64,000 bases of DNA from Erwinia aphidicola (lineage in GTDB: Bacteria; Pseudomonadota; Gammaproteobacteria; Enterobacterales; Enterobacteriaceae), in contig NZ_JAMKCQ010000001.1 in NCBI RefSeq assembly GCF_024169515.1, forward strand, positions 4,673,077 to 4,737,076, written 5' to 3'. Made by a program: the position numbers and the translations under genes. Below, in pieces: positions 32,095-41,875 of the stretch; the stretch's first letter is position 1, and each line of letters begins with the position of its first letter. Under the pieces are notes generated by a model that was not told the origin of the DNA, made no database searches, and saw only the letters and a program-made list of their open reading frames with translations.

Positions 32095-33078
32095 TTAGAC
32101 CTTAACGAATTTTATCTTAAATAAATTAGAAAGGGTTTTTTTAGGGATTAATCTATATATTTTTATTAGAATAAAAGTATACAAACCAAATCTATTAAAT
32201 GGATATTCTATTTTTGAGTTTAAAATCAGATCATGTCTAAACAATTCATCAACAACAGCACTACTTTTAGCTTTGTTTTTGATTAATGAAAAAAACATGA
32301 GAATATAAATAGTCGCAAAGAAAAAATTAAATTTATTCACAAGAGAATTCCTGACTATAAATTCATTTCCCGCTAATTTTTTGAGCCCGTGGATTTTAGT
32401 CAAATGCTTTAAATCTAAAGAAGAATTGACTGCCGAACCAGCCCTTTTCCTGTAATTAAAACCCATAACGGAATCATAGCTTACTGCTTGAGATGCACAA
32501 AGAGTATCAATAATGAATGCAATATCTTCACAATGATGAAGGCTTTCATTAAATAACACATTTTTCTTTATTAATGTCTCTAACCTATAAAAGCCCGCAC
32601 AAATATTAAGGTTTATTTTCTTTTCAAACATCAACCTTAACATATTACAACCATCTATTATGGTTATATCCTTCTTCTTACTGTTATAGTTTTTTATAAC
32701 GCTATTATTGTAAGTAATAGTCCTGAGATTAAAAAAATAAACATCATTTAACTTATTTACCTTAGTAAAAAAAAGCCATATGTTATCATTATAATCATCA
32801 TCGCTATCGTGGAATAGGACATATTCTCCAGAAGCATTATTTATGCCTATGTTTCTTGCTGCCGATACCCCTGAGTTTTCCTGCCTCAACACTTTAATTG
32901 ATTGATAATGGATATTTGAAGGTAGTGAGTACGGTATTTCAGAGCCATCATCAACTATAATAATTTCAACACTAATTTTCTTATGAACGCTCTGCTTATT
33001 CAAAAGTATGTCGAGAGCTCTATCAACGTACTCTGATGAATTAAAGCATGGAATTATAATTGATAAGTCATAATTCAT
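32095..33078 (-). CDS. GT2 glycosyltransferase
   Basis: A 327-residue family 2 transferase, beginning NYDLSIIIPCFNSSEYVDRA, with VEIIIVDDGSEIPY, the acceptor/donor block ENSGVSAARNIGINNASGEY and the metal site VLFHDSDDDYN. The C-terminal part is AT-rich coded, with hydrophobic stretches near FFFATIYILMFFSL. It is likely to add one sugar of the O-unit on the cytoplasmic face; rhamnose or a hexose are possible. It overlaps wzy by one base and lies two bases from the next transferase. Confidence 0.82.
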   Translation of the reverse strand: MNYDLSIIIPCFNSSEYVDRALDILLNKQSVHKKISVEIIIVDDGSEIPYSLPSNIHYQSIKVLRQENSGVSAARNIGINNASGEYVLFHDSDDDYNDNIWLFFTKVNKLNDVYFFNLRTITYNNSVIKNYNSKKKDITIIDGCNMLRLMFEKKINLNICAGFYRLETLIKKNVLFNESLHHCEDIAFIIDTLCASQAVSYDSVMGFNYRKRAGSAVNSSLDLKHLTKIHGLKKLAGNEFIVRNSLVNKFNFFFATIYILMFFSLIKNKAKSSAVVDELFRHDLILNSKIEYPFNRFGLYTFILIKIYRLIPKKTLSNLFKIKFVKV

Positions 33079-34160
33079 TATAAAATACTCGTATAAGGAG
33101 ATATTCCCAGACCGCTATTTAATGACTTGTCTGAGACTTCTATATTTTTCTCAAAAGTTGCAGCGCTCACTAATATCATCAATGAGATGATTATAATTCT
33201 ATTCGACTTTTTATTGATTGCCGCAGCGAGATACATAGCTAATAAAGCGGGAACAAAAGAAAATAAATCGACTAATCTGTTGAATATTTGTATCTGAGAA
33301 GAAAATATTAATGAAATAACATAACTTAAACATAAAGCGTTAAGAATACGTCTTGTACTAAAATTAACAATCTTTTCTTGTAAGAAAATATAAAGTGTAG
33401 GTATACACATCCTTAAAATTATGCCTATACCAGATCCCTCTGTTACTTCGACATTAAATTTATTTGTGGCATAAGCTGCATATTTCGTTTCTAAGAAAAA
33501 AGAGTTATTGAAAATAATATTAATTAGACCAAGTTGTGTTATCAAAATGTAAAATATAATTATCAGCAACAACGATATATATCTATTTAGTTTTATTCTA
33601 TCTGAATAATAGAATGGCAAAAGGAGTAAACTCGATACGTGAAATCCTGCAGCTAATAACGTTATAAATAAGAAAGATTTTTTTTTGCTATTGAGTAGCT
33701 GGTATACTGCTATGATAAGCAGTGATACTGCTGTATATTGCCTAATAGATGAATATCCATTTAGATAACAAGAGAAGATAAATATACTAATAAAAACCCA
33801 ATATAATCTTTCTCTGGAGAGCTTTATTAGACATAAAAACATTATCAAACTTGTCGCTACAAATATCCATTGATATGATACATCTAATCCAATTACTAGG
33901 TAATTCAACCCTAAATAGATCGGCTCTAGCCTTTCACTACCGCCGTTTTTGAGTATATTATATATTTCGACATAGTTTTTATAATCAGTACCAATGTCGT
34001 ATCGTAATGCCGCAGGCAAAAACATTGTTAAAAACATTGCTGATAGGGCTACTACCCTAATTCCAGTATGATTATGTTTACCATGAGTACTGCTTATACT
34101 TGCAAATAAAGCACATAAAAAAGCGATCAGGTTATATATTATAAATGGATTAAACGTCAC
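33078..34160 (-). CDS. wzy: O-antigen polymerase Wzy (EpsG family)
   Basis: A 360-residue membrane protein with about ten hydrophobic segments. It shows the EpsG-type layout: ALRYDIGTDYKNYVEIYNIL, then ERLEPIYLGLNYLVI, the YSSIRQYTAVSLLIIAVYQL block and LAAGFHVSSLLLLPFYY. It would join O-units in the periplasm under Wzz control. AT-rich and little conserved, as usual for polymerases. Confidence 0.82.
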   Translation of the reverse strand: MTFNPFIIYNLIAFLCALFASISSTHGKHNHTGIRVVALSAMFLTMFLPAALRYDIGTDYKNYVEIYNILKNGGSERLEPIYLGLNYLVIGLDVSYQWIFVATSLIMFLCLIKLSRERLYWVFISIFIFSCYLNGYSSIRQYTAVSLLIIAVYQLLNSKKKSFLFITLLAAGFHVSSLLLLPFYYSDRIKLNRYISLLLIIIFYILITQLGLINIIFNNSFFLETKYAAYATNKFNVEVTEGSGIGIILRMCIPTLYIFLQEKIVNFSTRRILNALCLSYVISLIFSSQIQIFNRLVDLFSFVPALLAMYLAAAINKKSNRIIIISLMILVSAATFEKNIEVSDKSLNSGLGISPYTSIL

Positions 34161-34162
34161 AA

Positions 34163-35161
34163 TTAAACCTCGAATATGCTTTTTTCAGGAAAGCGAGTGT
34201 CTAAAGCGTCTATTATTTCTTTCTTACACTTAGCAAAATTACTGATATTTCCGCTATCATTTAAACAAAGCAATTTAAATTTATCATTGTTCTTTATTAT
34301 TGATATTGCTGAGTTTATATGATCGTCTTGCAAGGAAATAAAACATGTGAATTTCTTATTGTTCTTGTTGTAGAACTCACCTGAGCACAATCTCCAGTAC
34401 CGGAATAGATATTGATTCACATCAGTTAATTCACGATGTTTTGTAATGCAACTACCATCAAGAATGGAATACTCAAAGTCCCAAACGTCTTTAAATGTCG
34501 TTTTTTTATAAGGAAGTGGAGAGTGAGGGTCATAAAAACCCGTATATTTCTTCCATGGCATTAATGCCAAGTTGCGCATTAAATCCGCACCGTAATCTAA
34601 CCTAAAAAGATTTTTCAATGTATTTAAATGATATTTGTTATTAAATTTCCTGTTGATAACACAAATATTCCTTAATAAATGATGTTCAATCCCACCACCA
34701 TAAATAGGATTCATTATCATATAGTCTACTGGAAGATTATTCTTAAAGAAATATTCGCTTTCGATGCTGTTTAATGCAAAAGTGTCGTCATTGAAATAAA
34801 TAAAATTCTCGGATAAATCAGATATTCTATGAAAATTTAGTTCTATAGTGTGTGAATTAAACGTTGGCAGATATTCCTCTGGGATATAATCCGCATGTTT
34901 AACATGCACTAGCTTATTGCAGTTCAGATTCAAAAAATCAGGGATATGGCCAGCAGTGATAAAGTAAACCTTCCGAATCCACGGCATGTTCTTTTCTATA
35001 GATCTAAAGACATATTTTAAATTATCCCAGTCTCTAAATCTTTCAGCATCAAATTCTTTACTATTAGAGTGCTTCTGATATTCGATCTGCCATAATCTAT
35101 CAGAACCGTCAACCCAAGGTAGTACCACATCAATTGGATTTTCGCCGCTACTAATTTCCAT
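34163..35161 (-). CDS. Stealth-family sugar-phosphate transferase
   Basis: A 332-residue protein of the Stealth family. The CR1 motif is at the N-terminus (IDVVLPWVDGSDRLWQIEY), CR2 follows (RDWDNLKYVFRSIEKNMPWI, VYFITAGHIPDFLN, then LPTFNSHTIELNFHRI and FIYFNDDTF), and a CR3-like region with ALMPWKKYTGFYDPHSPLPY is present. Stealth proteins transfer hexose-1-phosphate to a sugar hydroxyl, giving phosphodiester links, in capsules and related polymers. In this O-antigen locus it suggests a sugar-phosphate branch or backbone phosphodiester. It overlaps glf by 11 bases. AT-rich. Confidence 0.83.
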   Translation of the reverse strand: MEISSGENPIDVVLPWVDGSDRLWQIEYQKHSNSKEFDAERFRDWDNLKYVFRSIEKNMPWIRKVYFITAGHIPDFLNLNCNKLVHVKHADYIPEEYLPTFNSHTIELNFHRISDLSENFIYFNDDTFALNSIESEYFFKNNLPVDYMIMNPIYGGGIEHHLLRNICVINRKFNNKYHLNTLKNLFRLDYGADLMRNLALMPWKKYTGFYDPHSPLPYKKTTFKDVWDFEYSILDGSCITKHRELTDVNQYLFRYWRLCSGEFYNKNNKKFTCFISLQDDHINSAISIIKNNDKFKLLCLNDSGNISNFAKCKKEIIDALDTRFPEKSIFEV

Positions 35162-36269
35162 TTTTTTCTTGCTCTACAGTATACAGCGCAGATTTTATAA
35201 CCTGATGCATATCATAATATTTGTACTCAGCCAAGCGGCCGCCAAAAACAATAGAGTCTAATTTTTTTGATAGATCTCTATATTTTTTGAAGAGTTCCAT
35301 GTTTTTATCGTCATTGATAGGATAATAGGGTTCGTTCTCTTCGTCAGCGGAAGCTGGATATTCTTTAGTAATAATAGTAAAGGCAGTTTTATTATCATCA
35401 AAATGTTTATGTTCAATAATTCTGGTGTAAGGCACTGATGATTCGGTATAATTAACAACCGCATTTCCCTGATAATCTTTAATTTCTATTCTTTCACTCT
35501 CAAATTTTAACGAACGATAATCAAGCTTTCCTAGACAAAACCCGAAATACTCATCAATTGCACCGGTGTAGATTACTCTATTAGCACTTTCTGACCATTT
35601 TTCTTTGTCACTTAGGTAATCGACGTTCAATATTATATCTATGCCATCAAGCATTTTTTCAATTATTTGAGTGTAACCACCAATGGGAATCCCTTGGTAA
35701 TTGTCATCAAAGTAATTATTATCGAAAGTAAATCGTACTGGTATGCGTTTTATAATATCAGCTGGCAACTCTTTTGCAGAACGCCCCCACTGTTTTTCTG
35801 TATAGCCTTTGATAAAAATCTCATAAACATCTCTACCAACCAAAGAAATTGCTTGCTCCTCTAAGTTAGCAGGTAGTTTGTTCTCTACTTCTTTGCGCTG
35901 AGCTTCAATTCTCAACTTTGCTTCGTCAGGTCGGGCTGTTCCCCATAACTGATAAAAAGTGTTCATATTGAACGGAAGATTATAAAGTTTCCCTTTGTAG
36001 TTAGCCAAAGGTGAATTTGTAAAGCGGTTGAAATCGGCGAACTGATTTATATATTCCCATATTTTTTTATCATTCGTATGAAATATATGAGCACCATATT
36101 TGTGTACATGAACCCCATCTTCATTCTTCGTATATACGTTTCCTGCTATGTGATCTCTTTTTTCCAGAACCAATACTGAAAATCCTTTTTTCCTAAGCTC
36201 ATACGCACACACTGAACCAAACAACCCTGCGCCTACGATTAAATAGTCATATTTTTTTTTAATGTTCAT
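35151..36269 (-). CDS. glf: UDP-galactopyranose mutase
   Basis: A 372-residue flavoenzyme that converts UDP-galactopyranose to UDP-galactofuranose. FAD binding is by YLIVGAGLFGSVCAYELRKK; further blocks are HIAGNVYTKNEDGVHVHKYGAHIFHT, NLPFNMNTFYQLWG, FIKGYTEKQWGRSAKELPA and GGRLAEYKYYDMHQVI. It would supply the donor for the Galf-transferase-like protein at 31188. This is the first AT-rich gene after the GC-rich rfbBDA block. Confidence 0.95.
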   Translation of the reverse strand: MNIKKKYDYLIVGAGLFGSVCAYELRKKGFSVLVLEKRDHIAGNVYTKNEDGVHVHKYGAHIFHTNDKKIWEYINQFADFNRFTNSPLANYKGKLYNLPFNMNTFYQLWGTARPDEAKLRIEAQRKEVENKLPANLEEQAISLVGRDVYEIFIKGYTEKQWGRSAKELPADIIKRIPVRFTFDNNYFDDNYQGIPIGGYTQIIEKMLDGIDIILNVDYLSDKEKWSESANRVIYTGAIDEYFGFCLGKLDYRSLKFESERIEIKDYQGNAVVNYTESSVPYTRIIEHKHFDDNKTAFTIITKEYPASADEENEPYYPINDDKNMELFKKYRDLSKKLDSIVFGGRLAEYKYYDMHQVIKSALYTVEQEKNGN

Positions 36270-36384
36270 TATTATTTCGGCACCTTATTACAAACTCAAA
36301 ATCTGGAGTATATTTAACTATCCATCACTAATAGATAGAAATATCTTTCTTAAAGAAAAAAAGCTCAAATTTTCATATCAGTGT

Positions 36385-37257
36385 TCAGTATCCTTTCACC
36401 ATCTTGAGCAGATACTGCCCATACTCATTCTTCGATAAAGGTGCAGCCAGTTTCTTAACCTGCTCTGCATCAATAAAACCTTTGCGATAGGCAATCTCTT
36501 CCGGGCAGGAGACTTTCAGGCCCTGTCGCTGTTCAATTGTTTGGATAAAATTACTCGCTTCAATCAGGCTGTGATGCGTACCGGTATCCAGCCACGCATA
36601 GCCGCGCCCCATCATCGCCACAGAGAGACTGCCCTGCTCCATATACAGGCGGTTGATATCGGTGATTTCCAACTCGCCGCGCGGTGAGGGTTTAAGGCTT
36701 TTAGCCATATTCACCACGCTGTTATCGTAGAAATATAGCCCGGTCACAGCATAGTTACTCTTCGGCTCCAGCGGTTTTTCTTCGAGGGAGACGGCGATGC
36801 CCTCTTTATCAAACTCAACTACGCCGTAGCGTTCTGGATCGTTGACGTGGTAAGCAAAGACCGTAGCACCAGATTTCTGGTTTACTGCAGCTTCCAGCTC
36901 TTTCGGCAGGTCGTGGCCGTAGAAAATGTTATCGCCCAGTACCAGCGCCACATTATCATCACCGATAAACTCTTCGCCGATAATAAAGGCCTGCGCCAGT
37001 CCGTCCGGGCTTTCCTGCACTTTATACTGCAGGTTCAGGCCCCACTGGCTGCCATCGCCCAGCAGTTGCTCAAAGCGCGGTGTATCCTGCGGGGTACTGA
37101 TAATCAATATATCGCGAATTCCCGCCAGCATCAGAGTACTGATCGGGTAATAGATCATCGGCTTGTCGTAGATAGGTAGCAGCTGTTTACTGACGGCCAT
37201 CGTGACCGGGTACAGGCGGGTACCGGAACCGCCCGCCAGAATAATTCCTTTACGCAT
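36385..37257 (-). CDS. rfbA: Glucose-1-phosphate thymidylyltransferase
   Basis: A 290-residue nucleotidyltransferase, first step of dTDP-L-rhamnose synthesis. [19 protein letters not shown] binds nucleotide; [45 protein letters not shown] and [17 protein letters not shown] are diagnostic. It is GC-rich like rfbB and rfbD and is preceded by an ordinary gap of 52 bases. A 115-base gap separates it from glf, where base composition falls sharply. Confidence 0.95.
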   Translation of the reverse strand: MRKGIILAGGSGTRLYPVTMAVSKQLLPIYDKPMIYYPISTLMLAGIRDILIISTPQDTPRFEQLLGDGSQWGLNLQYKVQESPDGLAQAFIIGEEFIGDDNVALVLGDNIFYGHDLPKELEAAVNQKSGATVFAYHVNDPERYGVVEFDKEGIAVSLEEKPLEPKSNYAVTGLYFYDNSVVNMAKSLKPSPRGELEITDINRLYMEQGSLSVAMMGRGYAWLDTGTHHSLIEASNFIQTIEQRQGLKVSCPEEIAYRKGFIDAEQVKKLAAPLSKNEYGQYLLKMVKGY

Positions 37258-37309
37258 TGGGTATCTCTAATTTGTTATTCTGAGCAAATCTCAGAATTAG
37301 AATGTAGGG

Positions 37310-38209
37310 TTAAATTGCCTGTAACGCTGTGAGCTCTTCAAGCATGCGCCGAACGCCTGCCTGCCACTCTGGCAGGTTAAGTGCAAAAGTTTGCTGAAAC
37401 TTTGCGTTATCAAGGCGAGAATTTAATGGCCGCTGAGCCGGAGTGGGATAGCTGCTGGTCGGCAGAGGTTTCGCCTCAGTGAGCGCCAGCGCAACACCCG
37501 CCTTTCTTGCCTGAGTAAACACCAGGCTGGCGTAGTCGAACCATGTGGTGGTTCCTGAAGCAACCAGATGATAAAGACCAGCAACCGAAGAGTCACGCTG
37601 GGCAGAAGTAATGGCATGAGCAGTACAGTCAGCGAGCAAATCCGCACCGGTTGGTGCTCCGTACTGATCGTTTATAATCCCCAGTTCAGCCCGCTCTTTC
37701 GCCAGTCGTAACATTGTCTTAGCGAAATTATTACCTTTAGTGGCGTAAACCCAGCTGGTGCGGAAGATAAGATGCTTCTGGCAGTGCTGCTTAATTGCCT
37801 GCTCACCCGCCAGCTTGCTTGCGCCATAAACGTTGAGCGGCCCGGTGGCATCATCTTCTGCCCACGCCTGCTCTCCGTTACCGGGAAAAACGTAGTCAGT
37901 GGAGTAATGCACCAGCCATGCACCCAGCGCCTGAGCTTCTTTAGCGATGGCCTCGACGGTGACGGCATTAATTAAGCGTGCCTGTTCCGGCTCACTTTCC
38001 GCTTTATCAACGGCAGTGTAAGCGGCTGCATTTACGATGACGTCAGGTCGAAGGGCGCGGATGGTGGCAATGATGCCTGCAGTGTGAGTGAAGTCACCAC
38101 AGTAGTCAGTAGAGGATGTTGCCAGCGCGGTGACGTTACCCAGCGGCGCCAGGGAACGTTGTAACTCCCAGCCCACCTGTCCATTTTTCCCGAACAGCAG
38201 AATATTCAT
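37310..38209 (-). CDS. rfbD: dTDP-4-dehydrorhamnose reductase
   Basis: A 299-residue SDR enzyme, last step of dTDP-L-rhamnose synthesis. [19 protein letters not shown] is the cofactor motif, [17 protein letters not shown] and [11 protein letters not shown] are family blocks, and the YxxxK is in [13 protein letters not shown]. It overlaps rfbB by four bases. Confidence 0.95.
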   Translation of the reverse strand: MNILLFGKNGQVGWELQRSLAPLGNVTALATSSTDYCGDFTHTAGIIATIRALRPDVIVNAAAYTAVDKAESEPEQARLINAVTVEAIAKEAQALGAWLVHYSTDYVFPGNGEQAWAEDDATGPLNVYGASKLAGEQAIKQHCQKHLIFRTSWVYATKGNNFAKTMLRLAKERAELGIINDQYGAPTGADLLADCTAHAITSAQRDSSVAGLYHLVASGTTTWFDYASLVFTQARKAGVALALTEAKPLPTSSYPTPAQRPLNSRLDNAKFQQTFALNLPEWQAGVRRMLEELTALQAI

Positions 38210-39294
38210 GGCTGACGTTCACTATAGTTCTGCTCAATCCACGACTGGTAGGCGCCGCTCTTCACATTGCTAACCCACTCATTATGAGTTAGATACCACT
38301 GCACCGTTTTGCGGATCCCGCTTTCAAAGGTTTCCTGCGGTTGCCAGTTAAGTTCTGCTGCAATCTTAGCGGCATCGATGGCGTAGCGCCGATCGTGGCC
38401 CGGGCGGTCGGCAACATAGGTAATCTGCTGGCGGTAGCTGCACTCTTTAGGCACCAGTTCGTCCAGCAGGTCACAGATAGTTTCTACCACCTGCAGATTC
38501 TGCTTCTCATTGTGGCCGCCGATGTTATAGGTCTCACCTATCTGCCCCTGCGTCACCACGGTATAGAGCGCGCGCGCATGGTCTTCTACATACAGCCAGT
38601 CGCGGATTTGATCGCCTTTGCCGTATACCGGCAGCGCTTTGCCATCCAGCGCGTTAAGGATCACCAGCGGGATCAGTTTTTCCGGGAAGTGGTACGGGCC
38701 ATAATTATTGGAACAGTTGGTGACGATTGTCGGGAATCCGTAAGTACGCAGCCAGGCGCGAACCAGATGGTCGCTGGATGCTTTTGACGCGGAGTAAGGG
38801 CTGCTGGGTGCATACGGCGTGGTTTCAGTGAACAGTGGCAGTGCAGCACCCGCAGGCTCTTCATCAGGATGCGGCAGGTCACCATACACTTCATCCGTCG
38901 AGATATGGTGGAAGCAAAACGCCGCTTTACGGTCTGAATCTAATCCATTCCAGTAGCTACGCGCGGCTTCAAGCAGTACATAGGTACCGACAATATTGGT
39001 TTCAATAAATGCTGCCGGGCCGCTGATTGAGCGGTCGACATGGCTCTCCGCCGCCAGGTGCATTACCGCATCAGGCTGATGCTGGCTGAAAATGGCACTC
39101 ATTGCCGCGCTGTCGCAGATATCGGCCTGCACAAAGGCATAACGTTCACTGCTGCTGACATCCGCCAGAGATTCCAGATTGCCGGCGTAGGTTAATTTAT
39201 CGACATTGATGACGCTGTCAGAGGTGCTGTTAATAATATGGCGAACCACGGCCGAGCCGATAAATCCGGCTCCGCCCGTCACTAGAATTTTCAC
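38206..39294 (-). CDS. rfbB: dTDP-glucose 4,6-dehydratase
   Basis: A 362-residue SDR enzyme, second step of dTDP-L-rhamnose synthesis. [20 protein letters not shown] binds [38 protein letters not shown] and [20 protein letters not shown] (catalytic YxxxK) are diagnostic, as is [14 protein letters not shown]. It follows the WecA-like gene after a 48-base gap in the same operon. Confidence 0.95.
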   Translation of the reverse strand: MKILVTGGAGFIGSAVVRHIINSTSDSVINVDKLTYAGNLESLADVSSSERYAFVQADICDSAAMSAIFSQHQPDAVMHLAAESHVDRSISGPAAFIETNIVGTYVLLEAARSYWNGLDSDRKAAFCFHHISTDEVYGDLPHPDEEPAGAALPLFTETTPYAPSSPYSASKASSDHLVRAWLRTYGFPTIVTNCSNNYGPYHFPEKLIPLVILNALDGKALPVYGKGDQIRDWLYVEDHARALYTVVTQGQIGETYNIGGHNEKQNLQVVETICDLLDELVPKECSYRQQITYVADRPGHDRRYAIDAAKIAAELNWQPQETFESGIRKTVQWYLTHNEWVSNVKSGAYQSWIEQNYSERQP

Positions 39295-39342
39295 GCTTAT
39301 ATTCTCTCTGTATTCAATTTTATTTCTGCATCAGATGAATTT

Positions 39343-40389
39343 CTATTTCACCGTCATAATAGTGTCAGCAGTGAGCTTTATTCTCGCCACCATGCGTACG
39401 CCATAAATAAACGAGATAAAACTCAGGCAGAAGATAGCAAACTGCCAGTTATCCGGCACGTGGCAACCTTCGAGGATAATGCCGAGCATGCCGCTAAACA
39501 GCTGGCCTGAAGTCATGATCGCTAAGGTCATACGACCGCTGAATCCGGCGCGCATCAGAATATGGTGCAGGTGCTCGCGATCGGGGCGGAACGGGCTGCT
39601 GCCGCGGCGTACGCGGGAGATCATCACGCGGATCATATCCATCAACGGCAGAGCAATAATCCACAGTGCGGTCACCGGTGCCATCACCGCGTCTTCGCCC
39701 TGAGAGGCAAGGATAAGTAACCAGATTACGGTGAAGCCGATCAGCATGCTGCCGGCATCACCCATAAATATTTTGAATTTCCGCCCCCACGGCACCCCGA
39801 GGTTGAGCAGAATGTACGGCATGCAGGCCACCACCAGCGCCAGGCACCACATCCCCAGCTCCGTCTGTCCGCCGAAGAAGAACAGCATGCTCAGGGTGGC
39901 AAAGGCCACGCTGGCCAGGGCACCAAGTAAGCCGTCGATACCGTCAACCATATTAAAGGCATTGATCGAACCGATCACGGCAAACAGCGTTACCAGATAT
40001 CCGAGCGCCCCCAACATCAGCGGGTAGCCAAACAGGAAGGTGCCCAGCGAGTCAATCGCCAGCCCCTGCCACATCATAATCCCCGCTACCCCGGCCTGTA
40101 CCAGCATGCGCGGCATCACCGGCAGGTCAAAGCGGTCGTCAATCACGCCGACCAGTAGCAGCAGCGTGATGCACAGCATATAGACCGGAAAACCCGGCAG
40201 CCAGCCAGGCTGCAGACTATACAGTAGCCATAACGAAAAATAGATAGAGACCCCACCCACCAGCGGGATGTGTCCGGAGTGATGCTTGCGCGCGTTCGGC
40301 TTGTCGACCAGGCCAACCCGACGGGCAATTTTTCGCGCGGCGAACAGCAGCGCCAGTGCGCCTATAAAGACAACAATGATATCTAGCAT
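39343..40389 (-). CDS. WecA-like undecaprenyl-phosphate sugar-1-phosphate transferase
   Basis: A 348-residue MraY/WecA-family membrane enzyme with about eleven hydrophobic segments. Motifs shared with WecA are GLVDKPNARKHHSGHIPLVGG, VGVIDDRFDLP, SINAFNMVDGIDGLLGALAS, FKIFMGDAGSMLIGFTVIW and the cytoplasmic FRPDREHLHHILMRAGF with the HIHH-like cluster. It would start O-units by moving a HexNAc-1-phosphate to undecaprenyl phosphate. It is the first gene after a JUMPstart element, so it seems dedicated to this locus rather than to enterobacterial common antigen, whose wecA normally lies elsewhere. ATG at 40389 is preferred to an in-frame GTG at 40407. Confidence 0.88.
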   Translation of the reverse strand: MLDIIVVFIGALALLFAARKIARRVGLVDKPNARKHHSGHIPLVGGVSIYFSLWLLYSLQPGWLPGFPVYMLCITLLLLVGVIDDRFDLPVMPRMLVQAGVAGIMMWQGLAIDSLGTFLFGYPLMLGALGYLVTLFAVIGSINAFNMVDGIDGLLGALASVAFATLSMLFFFGGQTELGMWCLALVVACMPYILLNLGVPWGRKFKIFMGDAGSMLIGFTVIWLLILASQGEDAVMAPVTALWIIALPLMDMIRVMISRVRRGSSPFRPDREHLHHILMRAGFSGRMTLAIMTSGQLFSGMLGIILEGCHVPDNWQFAIFCLSFISFIYGVRMVARIKLTADTIMTVK

Positions 40390-40436
40390 ATGTTTACCCG
40401 TGCCCACAAAATTTAAGCATCCTGACTAAATTTGAC

Positions 40437-40479
40437 CACGCTACCGCCCCTGGCTATAGCTACCAGTTGGCTGTCACTG
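40437..40479 (-). promoter_or_regulatory. JUMPstart/ops element of the O-antigen operon
   Basis: On the minus strand the sequence reads AGCCAGGGGCGGTAGCGTG, ending at 40437, with the ops core GGCGGTAGCGTG at 40448-40437. The upstream part (CAACTGGTAGCTATAGCC) completes the JUMPstart. Such sites load RfaH on RNA polymerase to prevent early termination of long polysaccharide operons. It lies 48 bases before the WecA-like start. Confidence 0.9.
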
Positions 40480-40768
40480 ATTCACCTACAAGCATAGCCA
40501 GTGAATTCCGGCCAGCTTTGTTTTTTTTTATTGGATTTATCCTGGAAACAAATCCACATGTCGCGTTACAAAATTGTGCGACAATTCTTATACTATTGGC
40601 GCGGTCACACAAGCTTAATCTACTGTCTTTTTTATGTAATTTACCATTCTCAACCACGTTGAACAATTAAGTATCACTGACCGGTTATTTTTTGACACGC
40701 CACTACTGTCATGACGCCAGCGCTTATCGGTTGCAGTCTCGTGCAAAATTTCGCTGCCCGCAGAAATG
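40480..40768. other. Promoter region of the O-antigen operon
   Basis: Between the galE terminator and the JUMPstart element. It should contain the operon promoter, but I cannot assign -35/-10 boxes with confidence. AT-rich in the middle, no gene. Confidence 0.4.
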
Positions 40769-40797
40769 AAAAAACTCCCAAATCAGGGAGTTTTTTT
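40769..40797 (-). terminator. Intrinsic terminator of galE
   Basis: AAACTCCC / GGGAGTTT stem, loop of six, T-run on both strands. It closes the exopolysaccharide operon (galF-galE end) ahead of the O-antigen promoter. Confidence 0.85.
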
Positions 40798-40820
40798 AAT
40801 CAATGCCAGTCATGTCTGAA

Positions 40821-41834
40821 CTATCGGTAACCGTTAGGATTGTTCGACTGCCAGTTCCAGGTATCGCGCATCATCTCATCGATACCGCGAGAGACGCGCC
40901 AGTTCAGCTCTTTGTCCGCCAGCGAGGCATCCGCCCAGAATGCCGGCAGGTCGCCAGCGCGGCGCGGTGAAATCTGATACGGCACCGGTTTACCCGCCGC
41001 TTTCTCAAAGGCTTTCACCATCTCCAGCACCGAGTAGCCAACGCCGGCACCGAGGTTATAGGCTTTATAGCCGTCAACCGCCGCGATATGGTCCAGCGCC
41101 TTCAGATGCCCTTCTGCCAGATCCATGACGTGGATATAGTCACGTTCACCCGTGCCGTCTTTTGTTGGGTAATCGCCACCAAAGATGCCGAGCTTTTCCA
41201 GGCGGCCGATGGCGACCTGCGCAATGTACGGCAGCAGGTTGTTCGGGATACCGTTCGGGTCTTCGCCAATCTGGCCAGACTCATGCGCGCCAACCGGGTT
41301 AAAGTAGCGCAGCGCGATGGTTTTGAACTCCGGGTTGGCTTTAGCGTAATCGCGCAGGATCAGCTCAACCATCAGCTTGGAGGTGCCGTAAGGGCTGGTG
41401 GTGCCGCCGATTGGCGTGGTTTCCACGTAGGGAACCGGGGCATCAGCGCCGTACACAGTGGCGGAGGAGCTGAAGATAAACTGGTTCACACCGGCACTGC
41501 GCATCTCTTCCAACAGCACCAGCGTACCGGTGACGTTGTTCTGGTAATACTCCAGCGGCATGCGGGTTGACTCCCCTACCGCCTTCAGGCCGGCAAAGTG
41601 GATCACCGCGCTGATGCTATTGCTGGCGAAGATATCACGCAGGCAGGCGCGATCGAGGATATCACCTTCGCAGAACACCGCTTTCCTGCCGGTCAGCTTC
41701 TCAACCCGGCTGATTGATTCACGTGATGCGTTGCTCAGGTTATCCAGTACTACAACGTCGTCGCCGCGCTCAAGCAGCGCCAGCACCGTGTGGGAACCGA
41801 TGTAGCCAGCTCCGCCCGTTACTAAAATAGCCAT
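40821..41834 (-). CDS. galE: UDP-glucose 4-epimerase
   Basis: A 337-residue SDR epimerase giving UDP-galactose for exopolysaccharide (and, through Glf, UDP-Galf). [20 protein letters not shown] binds [14 protein letters not shown] and [11 protein letters not shown] carry the catalytic Ser/Tyr/Lys, and [18 protein letters not shown] and [20 protein letters not shown] are diagnostic. ATG at 41834 has AAGGAG eight bases upstream; an in-frame start five codons earlier is less likely. It ends the ams-type operon, as galE does in E. amylovora. Confidence 0.95.
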   Translation of the reverse strand: MAILVTGGAGYIGSHTVLALLERGDDVVVLDNLSNASRESISRVEKLTGRKAVFCEGDILDRACLRDIFASNSISAVIHFAGLKAVGESTRMPLEYYQNNVTGTLVLLEEMRSAGVNQFIFSSSATVYGADAPVPYVETTPIGGTTSPYGTSKLMVELILRDYAKANPEFKTIALRYFNPVGAHESGQIGEDPNGIPNNLLPYIAQVAIGRLEKLGIFGGDYPTKDGTGERDYIHVMDLAEGHLKALDHIAAVDGYKAYNLGAGVGYSVLEMVKAFEKAAGKPVPYQISPRRAGDLPAFWADASLADKELNWRVSRGIDEMMRDTWNWQSNNPNGYR

Positions 41835-41875
41835 GTTGACTCCTTGCAACCACGCCGGGCGTGGCCACGTTCGGG

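Noticed and set aside
39343..40389. Considered as MraY of peptidoglycan synthesis
   Set aside because: The motifs match WecA (FNMVDGIDGLLG, HHILMRAGF), and it lies in a polysaccharide operon rather than the mur-fts cluster.
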